This document shows positions 1 through 13,238 of a DNA stretch of 64,000 bases, one piece after another (the stretch's first letter is position 1; each line of letters begins with the position of its first letter). The notes below the pieces were generated by a model, which saw only the letters and a list, made by a program, of their open reading frames with translations, was not told the origin of the DNA and searched no databases. The stretch is from Armigeres subalbatus (taxonomy: Eukaryota; Arthropoda; Insecta; Diptera; Culicidae), in contig NC_085140.1 of assembly GCF_024139115.2 (NCBI RefSeq), positions 293,475,293-293,539,292 on the forward strand, written 5' to 3'. The position numbers and the translations under genes were made by a program.

Positions 1-1726
1 GTGGAAAATCTAGATTAATACATGCCAAATGTGACACCCTCAGTGGAACCTGTGCAATTATTAGTCAAACCAATCGTCCTCGTGACGCTGGAGTTGAAAT
101 CTGATAATTTGTTGATCGTATGGTCTCGCACCGACGACGGATCTTTTCAAATATCTGCCCTATCAACTATTGATGGCAGTATATGACTGCCTGGTTGCAC
201 CTGGGTAACGGGAATCAGGGTTCGATTCCGGAGAGGGAGCTCAGAAAATGGCCACACATCCAAGGAAGGGGCAGCAGGCGTAAATTACCCAATCCCGGCA
301 CGGGAGGTAGTGACGAGAATAACAATATAAGACTCTTTTATGACGTCTTATAATTGAATGAGTTGAGCATAAATCCTTCAACAAGGACTGGCGGAGGGCA
401 AGTCTGCGCCAGCAGCGGTAATTCCAGCCCACTAGCGTATATTAAAAATTGTTGCGGTTAAACGTTCGAAGTTTATTCTTGTCCAACACGGGTGCTACCC
501 AATGATGGCAGAGGTCGGATTGTTGCGACTATAAGACCGGTGCGTCGTCGGTTTTGCCTCGCGGCGCCGTGCGTAGTGTGGCGCTGATGCCTTCATCGGG
601 TGCAGTGTTTTCCGGGGCCCAGCTGCTATTACCTTGAATAAATTAGAGTGCTCTAAGCAGGCTATCCCATTTAGGAGAATAATCTGCATGGAATAATGGA
701 ATATGACCCGGTCTTAATATTCATTGGTTTGTAACCAGATCAAGAGGTAATGATTAATAGAAGTAGTTGGGGGCATTAGTATTACGGCGCGAGAGGTGAA
801 ATTCGTAGACCGTCGTAAGATCATAATCTAAAGGAAAGATTTGCCATGGATGCTTGCATTAATCAACAACGAAAGTTAGAGGATTGAAGGCGATTAGATA
901 CCGCCCTGTTCTAACTTCGTAAACTATGCCAATTAGCAATTGGGAGACGCCATATTATGGTGCTCTCAGCTTCCGGGAAACCAAAATTAGTTCCGGGGAA
1001 GTATGGTTGCAAAGTTGAAACTTTAAAGGAATTGACGGAAGGCACCACCAGGAGTGGAGCCTGCGGCTTAATTTGACTCCAACACGGAAACTTACCAGGT
1101 CCGAACTTTCATTGAGGTAAGACAGATTAATAGCTCTTTCTCGTACCAAGGGTAGTGGTGCATGGCCGTTCTTAGTTCGTGGAATGATTTGTCTGGTTAA
1201 TTCCGGATAACGAACGTGACCAATCAAATTAAATAGAACGGCTATCAGCAGTCAGATGTTGATACTCGCTTCCGGGCCACCCTTTTGCGCTGGGGGTGGT
1301 GTAGTGATTTCGGATAATACGTCAACCCATCGCGGTTGACTGGTTAATAGGACAACGTGTTCGCTAAAATGATTGAGCGATAACAGGTCCGTGATGCCTT
1401 TAGATTACCCTGGCTGCACGCGCGTTACAATGTGAGCAGCAACGGGCGTACCCTTGCCCGAAAGGGCCGGGAAATCGCTCCAAATGCTCATTTAGTCGGG
1501 ATTATGGATTGAAATGGTCCATATGAACCTGAATTCCCAGTAAGTGCTGGTCATTAGCTAGCGTTGATTACGTCCCTGCCTTTGTACACACCGCCGCCTG
1601 TCGCTACTACCGATGGATTATTTAGTGAGGTCTTTAGGTTGAACATTTGGCAGTCCCTCGGGATTACATTTGAATCGCTGAAGTTGACCGGAACTTGATG
1701 ATTTAGAGGGAAGTAAAGTCGTAAAT

Positions 1727-1759
<33 letters not shown>
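1..1759 (+). rRNA. 18S rRNA, rDNA unit 1 (5'-truncated by window edge)
   Basis: Small-subunit rRNA. The window opens about 100-120 nt into the gene, and the 3' end is the conserved GCGGAAGGATCATTA at 1745-1759. Other conserved blocks seen are the AATTGACGGAA region near 1030 and the GTACACACCGCC block near 1585. The copy carries many one- to few-base indels against units 2 and 3 in conserved segments, so it is either poorly polished or not functional as written. ORFs within it on either strand are shadows. Confidence 0.97.
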
Positions 1760-1983
1760 TCACTGGTACCCCCCCACCGCCGTACCAATGATGACGAGAG
1801 TTGAGCGAGCGAGCGCCGAGTGTAGGTGTTGTTGTTCAGGTGAGTACATTTATGAGCCCTACCACCAGTGGGCTCCGTCCGGCCACCGCAGAGAGGAACA
1901 ACACAAACACAACAAATCCAAACCTGGTGTGCGTTACCCTGTTCTGTGCTGTGTGTACTAGCTCTTCCGTTGTTGCTGCTGCT

Positions 1984-2020
<37 letters not shown>

Positions 2021-2170
2021 CGTCCATCTCGTCCATGTCGGTCCATGCGACATACGGAACCGATCGTCAACGGCAATGGCAGTTCCCTCCCACACACCGT
2101 CCGTCCGTGTGTGTGTGTGTGTGCGTATGTGTGTACCATTACTATTGCAAAAGAAACAAGAGAACAAACA
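1760..2170 (+). other. ITS1, unit 1
   Basis: Spacer between 18S and 5.8S. It contains a poly-C start, a GCT/GTT triplet tract at about 1970-2022 and a TGTG-rich tract at about 2106-2134. The triplet tract gives poly-Q or poly-S shadow ORFs that have no coding meaning. Confidence 0.9.
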
Positions 2171-2338
2171 AACCCAGGCAGGGGATCACTAGGCTCGTGG
2201 ATCGATGAAGACCGCAGCTAAATGCGCGTCAGAATGTGAACTGCAGGACACATGAACACCGACACGTTGAACGCATATTGCACACTGTACTGTTGTGCAA
2301 TGATGGCCACATTTTGAGTGCCTATATTTATCCATTCA
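2171..2338 (+). rRNA. 5.8S rRNA, unit 1
   Basis: Carries the conserved GATCGATGAAGACCGCAGC and TGAACTGCAGGACACATGAA blocks and ends near GAGTGCCTATATTTATCC. The edges are approximate. A few single-base differences from units 2 and 3 are present. Confidence 0.93.
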
Positions 2339-2577
2339 ACTGTGCACGCCCCGCGTGTATGTAGTGACGTTTTCCCAACCGCCACCACCCCGTCGGTAGT
2401 AAAACAGTAAAACGTTCAAGATATCAGACGCGGCGCCCAGTGTCTGCTGGGCCGCCGCGGTTGATGAATACATCCCATATCATACGACCACATCACCACC
2501 ATCATCATGGCCCTGTGTGTGTGTGTGTGTCGTTAAGTGTTGTATTCCATCATCCCAGATGTAGATCCTCCCATGTA
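2339..2577 (+). other. ITS2, unit 1
   Basis: Spacer between 5.8S and 28S, with a GCGGCGCCC block near 2431 and a short TG tract near 2512. The same layout recurs in units 2 and 3. Confidence 0.88.
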
Positions 2578-3797
2578 GGCCCCAACAATGTGTGACTACC
2601 CCCAAATTTGCCATTAATAAGGGGAGGAAAGAAACTAACCAGGATTCCCTGAGAAGCTGCGATGAAACGGAAGAGTCAGCACGCAGGGGTGACGCAATTG
2701 CTGCGCGTCCACCCGGTTCCGTGTACTGAGCTGCCCGTTATCTGTCGTAACCGGTCGCTGGTCTGTTCAACTAGATCGTGGCTTTTACTCCCCAGAGGGT
2801 GATAGGCCCGTAGAGCGGCGCACCGATTTGTAAGGACGCTCCATGAGTCGTGTTGCTTGGATAGTGCAGCACAAAGTGGGAGGTAAACCTTTCTAAAGCT
2901 AAATATCACCACGAGACCGGATATGAACAAGTACCGTGAGGGAAAGTTGTTAACTGAATAGAGAGTCAAAAGTACGTGAAACTGCCTAGGGCTCAAGCCC
3001 GTTGAACTCGATTATCCGAGCGAGCATCTGCCTGCGGGCTGGCCTTCCCATCCAAAAAAGCGAGGGCCGGCGCCGCAGGGCAATTTTTTTTGTCTCTCCT
3101 GCGCACGAGGACACTGCGATCCATTACGAAACAGCTGCGTTCCACTGGGACGCGCAGGTCGCCCGGCCAGTTGCCCTGGTGCTTCCCGGTTGTTTACACC
3201 CACAGTAGCGACGTCAGTCTGAAGGCCTGTGCTGCGTGGGGTGGGGCTTACTGCACGTGGTGTGCAGTCGGCGCGTGATGGATTCCCACGAGTACGCACG
3301 CGGTGCCTTACACCGGCACCGCGGACCGTCGATCGGCAGTGAAAGAATCGAGGTACCTGGACCCGTCTTGAAACACGGACCAAGTTGAAGTTCATCTTTG
3401 GCAAGGAGCCAATGGTCGTGTTCCTTGAGCACCAAAGGCGCAGAAAACATAACTTGCCTTTGTTCTGCGGGATTACGGGCGCGGCTCTGCTCGTCCCTCC
3501 ATCCCCGGGTGTTGTACCCGGCATGCGGGGCCGTTCCGGGTGGTGTGCGTACCTATCGTGCCACACTGCCGGCACTGTGCCACAACATACCGCGAGTGCG
3601 CAGGATGTGACCCGGAAAGATGAACTATGCCTGATCAGGTTGGTTGGGGAAACCCTGATGGAGGACTGAAGCGTTTCACGTGCAAATCGATTGTCAGAAT
3701 TGGGCATAGGGGCGAAAGACCACCGAACCATCTAGCAGCTGGTTCCTCCGAAGTTTCCCCAGGATAGCTGGAGCACGCACGTTTCGGAGCCTATTTC

Positions 3798-3830
<33 letters not shown>

Positions 3831-3839
3831 CTGAAATGA

Positions 3840-3874
<35 letters not shown>

Positions 3875-4360
3875 TACCATGGCATTCTTTGCATTGATGC
3901 CGTTGGTAGCGGTTAGACGCCGGCTGGACCCCCTGCCTCCGGGTCCGGGTCACGGGCGTAGAAGATATCTGTGTGCTTAGTGGGGCCAAGTTTTTGGTAA
4001 GCAGAACTGGTGTTGTGGGATGAACCAAAACGTACGTTACGGCGCTTCAAATAAACGGACGCATCATAGATACCATGAAAGGTGCTGACTACAGACAGCA
4101 GGACGGCGGATGGAAGTTGTCATCCGCCAAGGAGTGTGTAAACTCACCTGCCGAAGCAATTAGCCCTAAAATGGATGGCGCTGTCGTTTGCCTGATATTA
4201 TCACTGCTGGCGCATGCGGGCCCTGGCGCTGGTGGCATCGGTATCTTTGAGACGCCAGCGAGCAGGAGGGTCTGGTGTGCGTTGAAGTGTCTGGCGTAAG
4301 CCGACATGGAGCCGCCACTAGCACAGATCTTGGTGGTAGCAAATATTCGAATGAGATCTT

Positions 4361-4425
<65 letters not shown>

Positions 4426-4697
4426 CCTATGGGAAACCTGATATATATTAAGCATTTAACCAAATACAACCTCGCTGCTGCCGCTGCTGCTGCTGCTGTT
4501 GTTGATGCAACCTACCGAAGATATATATATTGAACGAGCGAAAGGGAATCCGGGTTACACCTGGAGCCTGTTGGGTTTGTTTGCATTGGCGTCCCATACC
4601 GGCAACGGTAGCGCCTTTTGTAATCATGGCAATGAATCCTTTTCGAGAAGCCAACAAGAGACATCGGAAGAGTTCTTTTCTGTTTTACAGTCACACT

Positions 4698-4733
<36 letters not shown>

Positions 4734-5390
4734 AGGCTGGTAGAGTGTTTGGTATTAAATTGTTGTGTCGATACCTCTCTCTTGGACCTTGAAAATCGAA
4801 GACTGGGGCACGCAAACTCCCAACAGCTTGTACCGGAATCCGGCAGCAGGTCTCAAGGTTTAGAGTTCTGTCGATAGATTACCGGTGGGTGTCGGCACCA
4901 GATCCAAATCTCCCCGATAAGATTGGGCTCCAAGACTGGGATGGCTCGGGGCTATACCTCGCCTGTGTGCGCTTCGCGCCCGGCCGCTGCCGTCCGTGGG
5001 TGTGTGTGCGTTCGCGCGCCCCTCACCGGGCCAGGCGGGTCAAAAACCGACGTTCCTGGGTGTGCTAAGGGTTTGCCTCAACGTGCGCTGGCGTGCTGGC
5101 CTGGGGTTGCCCTGCGCGCCACCGGCCGCACTAGCCCGGTCCCTCGCACTGGCAGCCATCGACAAACAGTCAATTCAGAACTGGCACGGCTGAGGAACTG
5201 ACTCCGTCTAATTAAACAAAGCATTGTGTGATGGCTTCAACAGGTGTTATTAATAATGTGATTTCATACTCTGAATGTCAACGTGAAGAAACGTTCAAGC
5301 AAGTGGTAAACGGCGGAGTAACCATGACTCTCTTATAGTAGCTAAATGCCCGTCACCTAATTAGTGACGCATGAATGGATTAACGAGATT

Positions 5391-5438
<48 letters not shown>

Positions 5439-5484
5439 GTTTGGAAACACTAGCGGGAAAGAAGACCCGTGTTGAGCTTGGACT

Positions 5485-5519
<35 letters not shown>

Positions 5520-6114
5520 TATAGGTGGGAGCCGGGGTAATACATTACCTCCCGTGCACCAATGAGATACCACCACTTTACTGTTGCCTTTACTTACATG
5601 ATCAGGTGGAACAAGTGCTGCTGTTATTGCAACCTCCTGGCATAAGGTTTCTTGTTCAGCGTTCAGTCATGTCGTCATTCCGGGCCATAATGCAGAAGAC
5701 CGAGCCTGCGGTCATCGCGTCCGGGCCGTGGTTTGGCGGGCGGTGCGTCCGCGTGGCGTGTCCGAACGTGCGCCCGTACACAATGGTTGCGCTGCGGGTG
5801 CGGGATCCAGCCGCCCAGTCGTTGCCGCTCCTTCACCGGGGGGGTGGTGGTGCTGGTCCGGTCCTCGCTCACAACGGTGTGGCTGGCGGTGCGCCAGCGC
5901 ACCAGTAGGTCCTGCCCGCCCCGTCCGTCCTGCTATGCCGGCCACGGCCACAGCCCCGTTTTAACGTTCACACAGTACGCTGATGACACAGTAAGACATC
6001 TGGATACCCAAGCCGCGGACACAGTGCCAGGTGTGCGGAGTTTGACTGGGCGGTACATCTCCAAACAATAACGGAGGTGTCTGAAGGTCAGCTCAGTGTG
6101 GACAGAACCACGCC

Positions 6115-6146
<32 letters not shown>

Positions 6147-6257
6147 TGTTCAGTATTATGCTGGAGACAGCGGTTAGCCCCACGATCCTTTTGGTTTAAA
6201 GAGTTTTAGCAAGAGGGTGCCGTAGTGCTACCAGGGATAACTGGCTTGTGGCCGCCA

Positions 6258-6294
<37 letters not shown>

Positions 6295-6585
6295 CGTCGG
6301 TTTTCTATCATTGTGAAGAAAAATTCACTAAGCGTAGGATTGTTCAATTCTTCAAGCGAAACGGCTGGGTTTAGACCGTCGAGACAGGTTAGTTTTACCC
6401 ACTGGTGTGCGAATGGAAACACGGTGCGCGCTATCTAACGGAAATGCCAGCAGCACGAGAGGAACCACAGCTCGAACCACTGGCTCAATACTAGTTCGAC
6501 CGGACTTTGTAACGCTACGTTCGTTGGATTTCGCGCCTGAACGCCTCTAATGTAACCAAACTGAGCTTGGTACCTGGAGACTCTT
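2578..6585 (+). rRNA. 28S rRNA, unit 1, with a 3'-end deletion
   Basis: Large-subunit rRNA. It begins near the GTGTGACTACCCCCAAATTT block and reaches the AACGCCTCTAA block near 6540. The AT-rich TATATATTAAGC to GATATATATATTG interval at about 4440-4530 with a CTG tract is a plausible place for the insect 28S hidden break, which is an inference. The R2 and R1 target regions (about 5330-5380 and 5460-5500) are uninterrupted. After about 6565 the sequence jumps to TTACAAACGATAGG, skipping roughly 190 nt that unit 2 has at 15075-15275, so this copy lacks most of the 28S 3' tail. Confidence 0.95.
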
Positions 6586-6751
6586 ACAAACGATAGGTTT
6601 ACAGGCTGGAGCGAGTTGGAGAGGTGCGCTTACTTCCTGATCCTCCAGACCACCCTTGCTTTGGAGGTTGCTGTGTTGTTGTGTGGTTGTGTAACGTGGT
6701 TGTAAACGGTAAAACGTTACTCTGCTAATACACTACTATTTGTAGAGAAAG

Positions 6752-7582
6752 TATGACTAGAGAAGTCCCCATGGTGTGCGCACTTGTGAGTGCGCGCACC
6801 GTGGTGTGTGGATTCTCTTTCGCCTAACTGGTGTTTTCCTGGCCCAGTCTGAAGTCCAGCCCAGGACTCCAGTGCAATTAACTGTCAGCCAGCCAGCTGT
6901 CCAGCGTCAGTCAGCCGTCAGTCCAGCTTCGTCAGTCAGCCAACCGCAAGTGTATGGGATCCATTCCGGAACTGGCGGTGTCACGACAGGGGCAAAGATG
7001 TCTAACGGTCTACTATAGGGTTTGTCGACTAGAGAAGTCCCCCGGTGTGCGCACTCCTGTGAGTGCGCGTGCACCGTGGTGTGTGACCTCTTCGCCTAAC
7101 TGCGTTTTCCCGGCCCAGTCCAGTCCAGCCCAGGACCTAGTACTAACTGCCGCCAGCCAGTCAGTCCAGTCAGTCAGTCGTCCAGTCAGTCAGTCAGCCA
7201 ACTGCAAGTGTATGATCCATTCCGAACTGGCGGTAGTGTCACGATAGGGCAAAGATGTTCATGGTTCACTAGGGTCGGCCGACTAGGAGAAGTCCCCATG
7301 GTGTGCGCACTTGGGAGTGCGCACCGTGTGGACTTCTCCTTTTCGCCTAACTGCGTTTCCTGGCTCCAGTCCAGTCCACAGCCCAGGACTTAGTACCAAC
7401 CGTCAGCCAGCCAGTCAGTCCAGTCAGTCGTCCAGCCGTCAGTCATCAGTCAGCCAGCCGGTCAGTCAGTCAGTCAGTCATTCAGTCAACAACAACAGTC
7501 GTCGTCAGTCAGTCAGCCAGCCAGCCAGTCAGTCCAGTCAGTCAGTCCAGTCAGTCAGTCAGTCCAGTCAGTCAGTCAGTCA
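6752..7582 (+). repeat. IGS subrepeats (3 copies) and CAGT tract, spacer 1
   Basis: Three copies begin at about 6752, 7024 and 7279 (spacing 272 and 255 bp). Each opens with a GAGAAGTCCCC block, a GTGTGCGCAC/GTGCGCGCAC hairpin, then TTCGCCTAACTG and a CAGTCAGT-rich tail, ending with GGCAAAGATGT. The arm GGAGAAGTCC pairs with the later GGACTTCTCC, so each subrepeat has a long dyad. Confidence 0.9.
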
Positions 7583-7933
7583 ATAACAATGTCAGAGGCA
7601 GTGCAGAGTGTACAGCACACAGAGTTTGGCGTAGTCGCAGTCGCGAAACCGGAGCAACGCAGTGCGCCACCGGTCGGGGTGACATCGATGGACCGGAAAA
7701 CCCCTCTGGGAGGACACGGCTGGTCGACGGTGCGAACGACCAGGCACCGTGCTAGGGAACACTGGGACTTGATCCGCTGTGGTACACGTCCGGGACGCAC
7801 CTGTTCCGAATGGGCACGCTGTTCGCCGGGGCAATGCCAATACGGGTAGGCACTGGCGAGCTGGCACACGAGCACGGACGGCCGACGACCATTCACCGTG
7901 GCGGTTGGTGTGGTGTGTGGCGTAAGCGCGGCC

Positions 7934-7967
<34 letters not shown>

Positions 7968-7972
7968 GAGCG
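7934..7972 (+). repeat. (GA)n microsatellite in the spacer
   Basis: A nearly pure GA run interrupted by one CAGA. Its counterpart in the next spacer is at about 16644-16682. Confidence 0.95.
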
Positions 7973-8349
7973 TACATGAATGTCAGCGCGGCTACCACGC
8001 CATTATGCGGGAAGGCGACCGTAGCAGGTATTATGACCCTGGACGAAAACCGGCGTGCCTGAGGGCACGCCAGCACGAGCGCGAACGAAATGGGAATCTT
8101 TTGGCATTCTATTAAGCGGTTGCTGCTCAGCTGAGCGAGCATGAACGAACACGAAACGAGAGATACGGTGGCGGTCCCAAAACGCCCAAAAACACAAACG
8201 GCAAAACGGTTGCAGGAGGTTGTGAGGCGAACTAGCTGCTCCCTTAGCGCAGATAACAGATAAAAATGACACGGTGAGAGCGCGCGCGAGAGAGAGTCTC
8301 CGTCGCGCTTGTTGTGTGTTACATTTAGTTGGGTTGCGTCTGCGGCGAG

Positions 8350-10208
8350 AATTCTGGTTGATCCTACCAGTAATATATACGTTTGTTCAAAGGTTGCTTC
8401 ATGCATGTCTACACAAAACAGATTTAATGTGAAACCATAAGGCCCAGTATAACAGCTATAATTTACAAGATCATTTACCTAGTTACTGGATAACTGTGGA
8501 AAAATCTAGAGCTAATACATGCCAAATGCAGGGACACCTCATGAACCCAGTAATTATTAGTCAACCACCGTCCTCCGTGACGCTGGAGTTGAAATCTGAT
8601 AATTTTGTTGACTGTATGGTCTCGCACCGACGACGGATCTTTCAAATATCTGCCCTATCAACTATTGATGGTAGTAGAGGACTACCATGGTTGCAATTGC
8701 AACGGGGAATCAGGGTTCGATTCCGAGGGAGCCTGAAATGGCTACCACATCCATGAAGCAGCAGGCGTAACCCAATCCCGGCACGGGGAGGTAGTGACGA
8801 GAACAATAAGACTTTTTATGACGTCTTATAATTGGAAATGAGTTGAGCATAAATCCTCAACAAGGATCATGGAGGGCAAGTCTGTGCCAGCAGCCGCGGT
8901 AATCTAGCCCACTCAGCGTATATTAAAATTGTTGCGGTTAAAAACGTTCGAAGTTTATTCTGTCCAACACGGTGCTACTCCTAATGATGGCAGAATCACG
9001 GATTGTTGCGACTATAAGACTGGGTAAGTGTCGCCGGTTTTGCCTTCGCGGCGGCCGTGCGGCGTAGTGTGGCGCTGATGCCTTCATCGGGTGCAGTGTT
9101 TTCTTCCGCAAAAGCCCAGCTGCTGGCTACTCTTGAACAACAAATTAGAGCGCTCTAAGCAGGCTATCCATGGCCGAGAATAATCTGTATGGAATAATGG
9201 AATATGACCTCGGTCTTAATATCTGGCTGGTTTGGGAATCCAGATCAAGAGGTAATGATTAACAGAAGTAGTTGGTTGGGGCATTAGTATGGTGGCGCGA
9301 GAGGTGAAATTCGTAGACCGTCGTAAGATTGACCAAAGCGAGCATTTGCCGCGGATGCTTTCATTAATCAAGAACGAAAGTTAGAGGACGAAGGCGATTA
9401 GATACCGCCTTAGTTCTAACTGCAACTATGCCAATTAGCAATTGGGAGACGCTACATTATGTGCTCTCAGTAGCTCTGGAACCAAAATTAGGTTCCGGGG
9501 AAGTATGGTTGCAAAGTTGAAACTTAAAGGAATTGGATGGAAGGGCACATCAGGAGGAGCCTGCGGCTTAATTTCTGACTCAATACGGAAAAACTTACCA
9601 GGTCGGAACTTACTACTTTGGTAAGACAGATTAATAGCCTTTCTCAAAATTAAGGGTAGTGGTATGGCCGTTCTTATTCGTGGAATGATTTGTCTGGTTA
9701 ATCTGGATAACGAACGACTCAACTTCAAATTAAATAGAACGCTATCAGCAGTCAGATGTTGATACCGCCCGGGCCGTTCGCGCTGGGGCGTGTAGTAGAT
9801 CTGGATAATACGTCAACCATCGCGGTTGACTTCTGCTTAATAGGACAACGGTACCAGCAAAATGAGATTGGAGCGATACAGGTCCGTGATGCCTTTAGAT
9901 GTTCTGGGCTGCACGCGCTACAATGTGAGCAGCAACGCGTACCCTTGCCTGAAAGGGGCGGGAAATCGCTCCAAATGCTCATTTAGTCGGGATTATGGAT
10001 TGAATGGTCCATAAGGAACCTGAATTCTAGTAAGTGCTGGTCATTAGCCAGCGTTACTACGTCCTGCCCTTGTACACACCGCCCGTCGCTACTAATGATG
10101 GATTATTATTTAGTGAGGTCTTTGAAGGTGAACATTTGCGTCCCTCGGGATTACATTTGAATCGCTGAAGTTGACTGAACTTGATGATTTAGGAGGAAGT
10201 AAAGTCGC

Positions 10209-10247
<39 letters not shown>
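8350..10247 (+). rRNA. 18S rRNA, unit 2 (complete)
   Basis: Starts at the TTCTGGTTGATCCTACCAG block and ends at GCGGAAGGATCATTA. The length of about 1.9 kb is slightly below the usual insect value because of scattered small deletions. Errors in universally conserved blocks (for example GGAATTGGATGGAAGGGC near 9529) differ from those in units 1 and 3. Confidence 0.97.
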
Positions 10248-10456
10248 CTGGTACCCCCCCACCGCCGTGTAAACAATGATGACGAGAGTTGGAGCGAGCG
10301 AGCGAGTGTAGTGTTGTTGTCTGTGGCGAGTACACGGCGAGCCCCCACACTAGTGTGGGCTCCGTCCACACCGCAGAGAGGAACAACAAAACACAACAAC
10401 CAAAACCTGGTGCGCTACCCTGTTCTGAAGCTGTGTGTAATTAGCCTTCCGTTGCC

Positions 10457-10489
<33 letters not shown>

Positions 10490-10662
10490 AAAGCAAGCAA
10501 GCGCTGCTGCTGTCCATCTCGTCCATGTCGCATTACGCGACATACGGGAAACCGGATCGTCAACGGCACGGCAAGTGGGTTCTCCCACACACCGTCCGTC
10601 CGTGTGTGTGTGTGTGCGTATGTGTGTGTACTACTACTATTGCAAAAGAAACAAGAACAAAT
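10248..10662 (+). other. ITS1, unit 2
   Basis: Same layout as unit 1, with a poly-C start, a CTG tract at about 10457-10490 and a TG tract at about 10602-10632. Confidence 0.9.
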
Positions 10663-10832
10663 AAACCCTAGGCAGGGATCACCGGCTCGTGGATCGATGA
10701 AGACCGTAGCTAAAATGCGCGTCAGAATGAACTGCAGGACACATGAACACCGACACGTTGAACGCATATTGCACACCGTACCACAGTACGATGTACATAC
10801 ATTTTTGAGTGCCTATATTATCCATTCAATCA
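10663..10832 (+). rRNA. 5.8S rRNA, unit 2
   Basis: Conserved GATCGATGAAGACCG and GAACTGCAGGACACATGAA blocks, with a GAGTGCCTATATTATCC end. The edges are approximate. Confidence 0.93.
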
Positions 10833-11079
10833 GGCACGCCCCTGGGCGTACGCGTAGTGACGTTTTCTAACCGCCACTCACCCCCCGGTTTGGTAGTAAA
10901 ACAGTAAAACGTTCAAGATAGGTCAGACGCGGCGCCCAGTGTTCGCTGCCGCCGCCGCTGATGAATACATCCCATATCATACGACCAATATCACCACCAT
11001 CATCATGGCCCTGTGTGTGTGTGTGTGTGTGTCGTTGTTGTTGTATCTCCATCATCCCAGATGTAGATCCTCCCATGTA
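10833..11079 (+). other. ITS2, unit 2
   Basis: Same GCGGCGCCC block and TG tract as the other two units. Confidence 0.88.
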
Positions 11080-11140
11080 GGCCTCAAATAATGTGTGACT
11101 ACCCTCAAATTTACATATTATCAGGGAGGAAAAACTAACC

Positions 11141-11186
<46 letters not shown>

Positions 11187-11344
11187 CAGGGGTGACGCAC
11201 TGTTGCGCGTCCACCTGCTCCGTGTACTGAGCTGCTCGTTATCTGCCGTAACCGGTCGCTGGGTTCAAGTTCAATCTAGAATGTGGCTTTTACCCCAGAG
11301 AGGGTGATAGCCCGTGAGCGGCGCACACTGACGGTGAAGGATGC

Positions 11345-11376
<32 letters not shown>

Positions 11377-11445
11377 AAAAGTGGAGGTAAACTCCTCTCT
11401 AAAGCTAAATATCACCACGAGACCGATAGCGAACAAGTACCGTGA

Positions 11446-11480
<35 letters not shown>

Positions 11481-11870
11481 AAGCACGTGAAACTGCCTAG
11501 GCCTGCCCGTTGAACTCGATTATCCGAGCGAGACATTCACCTGCGGGGCTGGCCTTCCCATCCAAAAGCGAGGGCCGGCGCCGCAGGGCAATTTGTTCTC
11601 CCGCGCACGAGGACACTGCGATCCATTACGAACAGCTGCGTTCCACTGGGACGCGCAGGTCGCCCGACAGCGTTCCCTGGTGCTTCCCGGTTGCTTAGTT
11701 CACAGTAGCGACGCTCAGTTCCGAAGGCCTGTGCCGCGAGGTGGGGCTTACTGCACGTGGTGTGCAGTCGGGCGCGCATGGATTCCACGAGTACGACGCG
11801 GTGCTCACACCGGCACCGCGGACCGTCGATCGGCAGTGAAAGAATCGAGGTACCTCCGGACCTGTCTTGA

Positions 11871-11908
<38 letters not shown>

Positions 11909-12108
11909 GCAATGGTCGTGTCTCCTGAGTACCAAAGGCGCAGAAAAACATAATTTGCCTTGTTCTGCGGGATTACGGGCGCGGCCTCGCTCGTCCCTCC
12001 ATCCCCGGGTGTTGTACCCGGCATGGGGCCGTTCCGGGGTGGTGCGTCTATCGTGCCACATCACGGGTACCGTGCCACAACATACCGCGGTGAGTGCGCA
12101 GGATGTGA

Positions 12109-12144
<36 letters not shown>

Positions 12145-12211
12145 CTGGGAAACCTGATGGAGGACCGAAGCAGCTCCTGACGTGCAACTGATTGCTTCAG
12201 AATTAAGAGTT

Positions 12212-12250
<39 letters not shown>

Positions 12251-12290
12251 TCCAAGTTTCCTCAGATAGCTGAGCACGCAACGTTTCGGT

Positions 12291-12322
<32 letters not shown>

Positions 12323-12834
12323 CAGGTTCGAAATGATCTTTAACCTATTCTCAAACTAAAAAAGGGTACGTACCATGGCATTTTTGCATGATGCCGTTGC
12401 ATCGCCAGGACGCCGGCCGGACCCCCGCTTCCGGGTCCGCTTTCACGGGCGTAGAAGATATCTGTGTGCTTAGGTGGGCCAAGCTGGTAAGCAGAACTGG
12501 TGCTGTGGATGAACCAACGTAATGTTACGCGCCTAAATAAACGACGCATCATAGATACCATGAAAGGTGTTGATTGCCAGAGATAGCAGGATTGGTGGAC
12601 ATGGAAGGTCATCTGCTATGAGTGTAACAACTCACCTGCCGGAAGCAATTAGCCCTAAATGGATGGCGCTGGTCGTTTGTCGATATATCATTGCTGGCGT
12701 ACAAGTGGGGCCCCTGGCGCTTGGTGGCATCGGTATTCTTTTGAGACGCCAGCGAGTAGGAGGGTCTGGTGGTGTGCGTTGAATGCTCGGGCGTAAGCCG
12801 ACATGGAGCCGCCACTAGCACAGATCTTGCGGTG

Positions 12835-12908
<74 letters not shown>

Positions 12909-13119
12909 TAGCCAATCCTAAGCTCTATGGGAAACTCAGTGATATATATTAAGCATTTAACCAACATAACCTCGTTGCTGCCGCTGCTGCTGCTGTTGTT
13001 GATGCAACCCACCGAAGATATATATTGAACGAGCGAAAGGGAATCCGGTTACAATTCCGAGCCTGTTGGGTATACGTTTGCATTGGCGTCCTCCATACCG
13101 GCAACGGTAGCGTTTCGGT

Positions 13120-13158
<39 letters not shown>

Positions 13159-13203
13159 AAGACATCGGAAGTATTCTCTTTTTCTGTTTTACAGTCACAC
13201 TAG

Positions 13204-13238
<35 letters not shown>

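Larger units (their letters stand above)
6586..8349 (+). other. Intergenic spacer and external transcribed spacer between units 1 and 2
   Basis: Non-coding rDNA spacer of about 1.76 kb. It holds three subrepeats, a CAGT-rich tract, a (GA)n tract at about 7934-7972 and a roughly 750-bp non-repeated stretch (7590-8349) that should contain the Pol I promoter and 5' ETS. I cannot place the start site from sequence alone. Confidence 0.9.

Noticed and set aside
1618..2221. Poly-Q/poly-S and VCVCV ORFs in the ITS1 region (also near 10151-10776 and 18911-19358)
   Set aside because: They are translations of CTG and TG tracts in rDNA spacers and repeat in each unit with different frames.
5330..5500. 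R1/R2 retrotransposon insertion in 28S
   Set aside because: The target regions in units 1 and 2 are uninterrupted, and unit 3 ends before reaching them.
7140..7582. CRISPR-like direct repeats
   Set aside because: The CAGT repeats are continuous with no unique spacers, in eukaryotic rDNA.
7311..8406. Long SQSVSQS-type and antisense ORFs in the rDNA spacer (also 15459-16383)
   Set aside because: Shadows of the CAGTCAGT tract and subrepeats; no start context or conserved frame between units.
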